A stretch of DNA of 5,959 bases, taken from the NCBI RefSeq assembly GCF_000185845.1, contig NZ_GL629647.1, positions 613,662 through 619,620 on the forward strand. The letters are read 5' to 3'. Each line of letters opens with the position of its first letter. Positions within the stretch are counted from its first letter, which is position 1. The translations under genes were made by a program, and so were the position numbers. Origin of the DNA: Segatella salivae DSM 15606 (lineage in GTDB: Bacteria; Bacteroidota; Bacteroidia; Bacteroidales; Bacteroidaceae). The notes beneath the pieces are model-generated. The model did no database searches. It was given only the letters and a program-made list of their open reading frames with translations, and was not told the origin of the DNA. Below are positions 4,989-5,959 of this stretch, in pieces.

Positions 4989-5959
4989 TTAATCTTTAAA
5001 CCTGTCTCCCCAGCAGTTTTCCATTTGCTTATTCAGCTTTTCTTCAGCAGCACTATGTTGTCCATGCCAAAAGCGAGTCTCTTTCAGCTCATCAGGCAGA
5101 TATTGTTGTTCCGTAAAATGCCCGGGATAGTCGTGGGGATACTTATAACCGTCATGATAACCGAGTTCAGCCATCAGCTTGGTTGGGGCATTTCGCAAAG
5201 GAAGTGGAACTGGAAGATTCCCTGTTTCGCGTACCTTTGCCAACGCATTATCAATGGCAAGATAGGCAGAATTGCTTTTCTGACTCGTAGCCAAATAGAC
5301 CGTAGCCTCTGCCAAAGGTATTCTTCCCTCGGGCCAGCCTATCTTCATCACGGCATCGAAGGCTGCATTTGCCATCAACAACGCATTGGGATTGGCTAAG
5401 CCAATATCTTCAGATGCACTGATTACCAATCGTCGCGCTATGAACTGCGGATCTTCTCCGCCCTCAATCATTCGAGCCAACCAATACAAAGCTGCATCAG
5501 GATCACTCCCTCGGATGCTCTTGATGAAAGCCGAGATAATATCATAGTGCATTTCTCCATCCTTATCATAGGCCAAAGGATTCGATTGCAATATGCTTTC
5601 AACAAGTTCGTCTGTAATCACAACCTCATCACCAGTAGCTTCAATAACAAGATCGAGGATGTTTAATAACTTCCGTGCATCACCACCACTAAAACGAAGC
5701 AGTGCCCCACTCTCTTGGAGTGTGATGTGCTTTTTCTTCAATTCAACGTCGGTAGTAATGGCCCGCTTGACCAATTGCAATAAGTCTTCTTTGTCAAGAG
5801 GCTTTAAAACATAAAGTTGACAACGTGAAAGCAAAGGGCGAATCACTTCAAAAGATGGATTTTCTGTTGTTGCCCCAATCAATGTTACAACACCACGCTC
5901 AACGGCTCCCAACAAAGAATCTTGTTGAGACTTGCTGAAACGATGAATCTCGTCAATGA
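4989..5959 (-). CDS. rarA: Replication-associated recombination protein A (RarA/MgsA), 5' end cut by window
   Basis: AAA+ ATPase of the RarA/MgsA/WRNIP1 family, related to clamp-loader subunits and acting at stalled replication forks. The frame is open to the window edge, so 322 C-terminal residues are visible. About 100 N-terminal residues with the Walker A motif are missing, given a family length of 420-450. Visible residue 1 starts in Walker B (IDEIHRF), followed by KSQQDS, sensor 1 (TTEN at 30-33), the arginine finger in LLSRC (Arg45) and sensor 2 GGDARKLLN (91-99). The C-terminal part has the family blocks SIRGSDPDAALYWLARM, ASEDIGLANP, LPLRNAPTKLM and YPHDYPGHF, which form the oligomerisation domain. 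A TTG at 5915 lies inside the AAA+ core and is not the start. The gene is first of the visible operon; its promoter is outside. Confidence 0.95.
   Translation of the reverse strand, partial: IDEIHRFSKSQQDSLLGAVERGVVTLIGATTENPSFEVIRPLLSRCQLYVLKPLDKEDLLQLVKRAITTDVELKKKHITLQESGALLRFSGGDARKLLNILDLVIEATGDEVVITDELVESILQSNPLAYDKDGEMHYDIISAFIKSIRGSDPDAALYWLARMIEGGEDPQFIARRLVISASEDIGLANPNALLMANAAFDAVMKIGWPEGRIPLAEATVYLATSQKSNSAYLAIDNALAKVRETGNLPVPLPLRNAPTKLMAELGYHDGYKYPHDYPGHFTEQQYLPDELKETRFWHGQHSAAEEKLNKQMENCWGDRFKD

Noticed and set aside
4968..5399. 143-codon open frame on the plus strand
   Set aside because: It is antisense to conserved C-terminal blocks of rarA, and its composition is typical of a reversed coding frame.
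5913..5915. TTG codon as the start of the rarA product
   Set aside because: The frame continues upstream to the window edge with the Walker B sequence IDEIHRF, so this codon is an internal leucine.

Overview
The window looks like chromosomal DNA from a Bacteroidales bacterium, most likely Prevotella or a close relative. The basis is a fimbrillin-like lipoprotein with a FISUMP-like C-terminal region, start codons without recognisable Shine-Dalgarno sequences, TAnnTTTG promoter-like boxes, AT-rich composition and a dense block of intergenic repeats. The genus is an inference.

Bases 1-1269 hold no convincing gene. Positions 1 to about 440 recur at 591 to about 1028 as a direct repeat with an offset of 590, including a 92-base identical run. 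Inside and between the two copies lie three copies of a composite stem-loop module, two on + (325-437 and 915-1024) and one on - (481-589), and a 66-base tandem repeat. A strong 16-bp stem with a T tract (1156-1200) and a separate two-helix dyad (1208-1256) separate this block from the first gene.

All four genes are on the minus strand. Reading with transcription, from right to left, the first is the 3' part of rarA (AAA+ recombination/replication factor, cut by the window edge). A D-2-hydroxyacid dehydrogenase follows after 19 bases, then a seven-helix TRIC/YicG-type membrane protein after 9 bases. These three look like one operon ending at a weak terminator (3332-3361). The rarA gene is probably only a transcriptional neighbour. 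The dehydrogenase and the membrane protein may share a role in hydroxy- or amino-acid metabolism, but this is speculative.

A 268-base intergenic region carries several dyads and promoter-like boxes. It precedes a 607-residue predicted surface lipoprotein (1270-3093), which appears to be its own transcription unit. No mobile element gene, CRISPR array, tRNA or rRNA is visible. The least explained part of the window is the repeat block, not the protein-coding genes.
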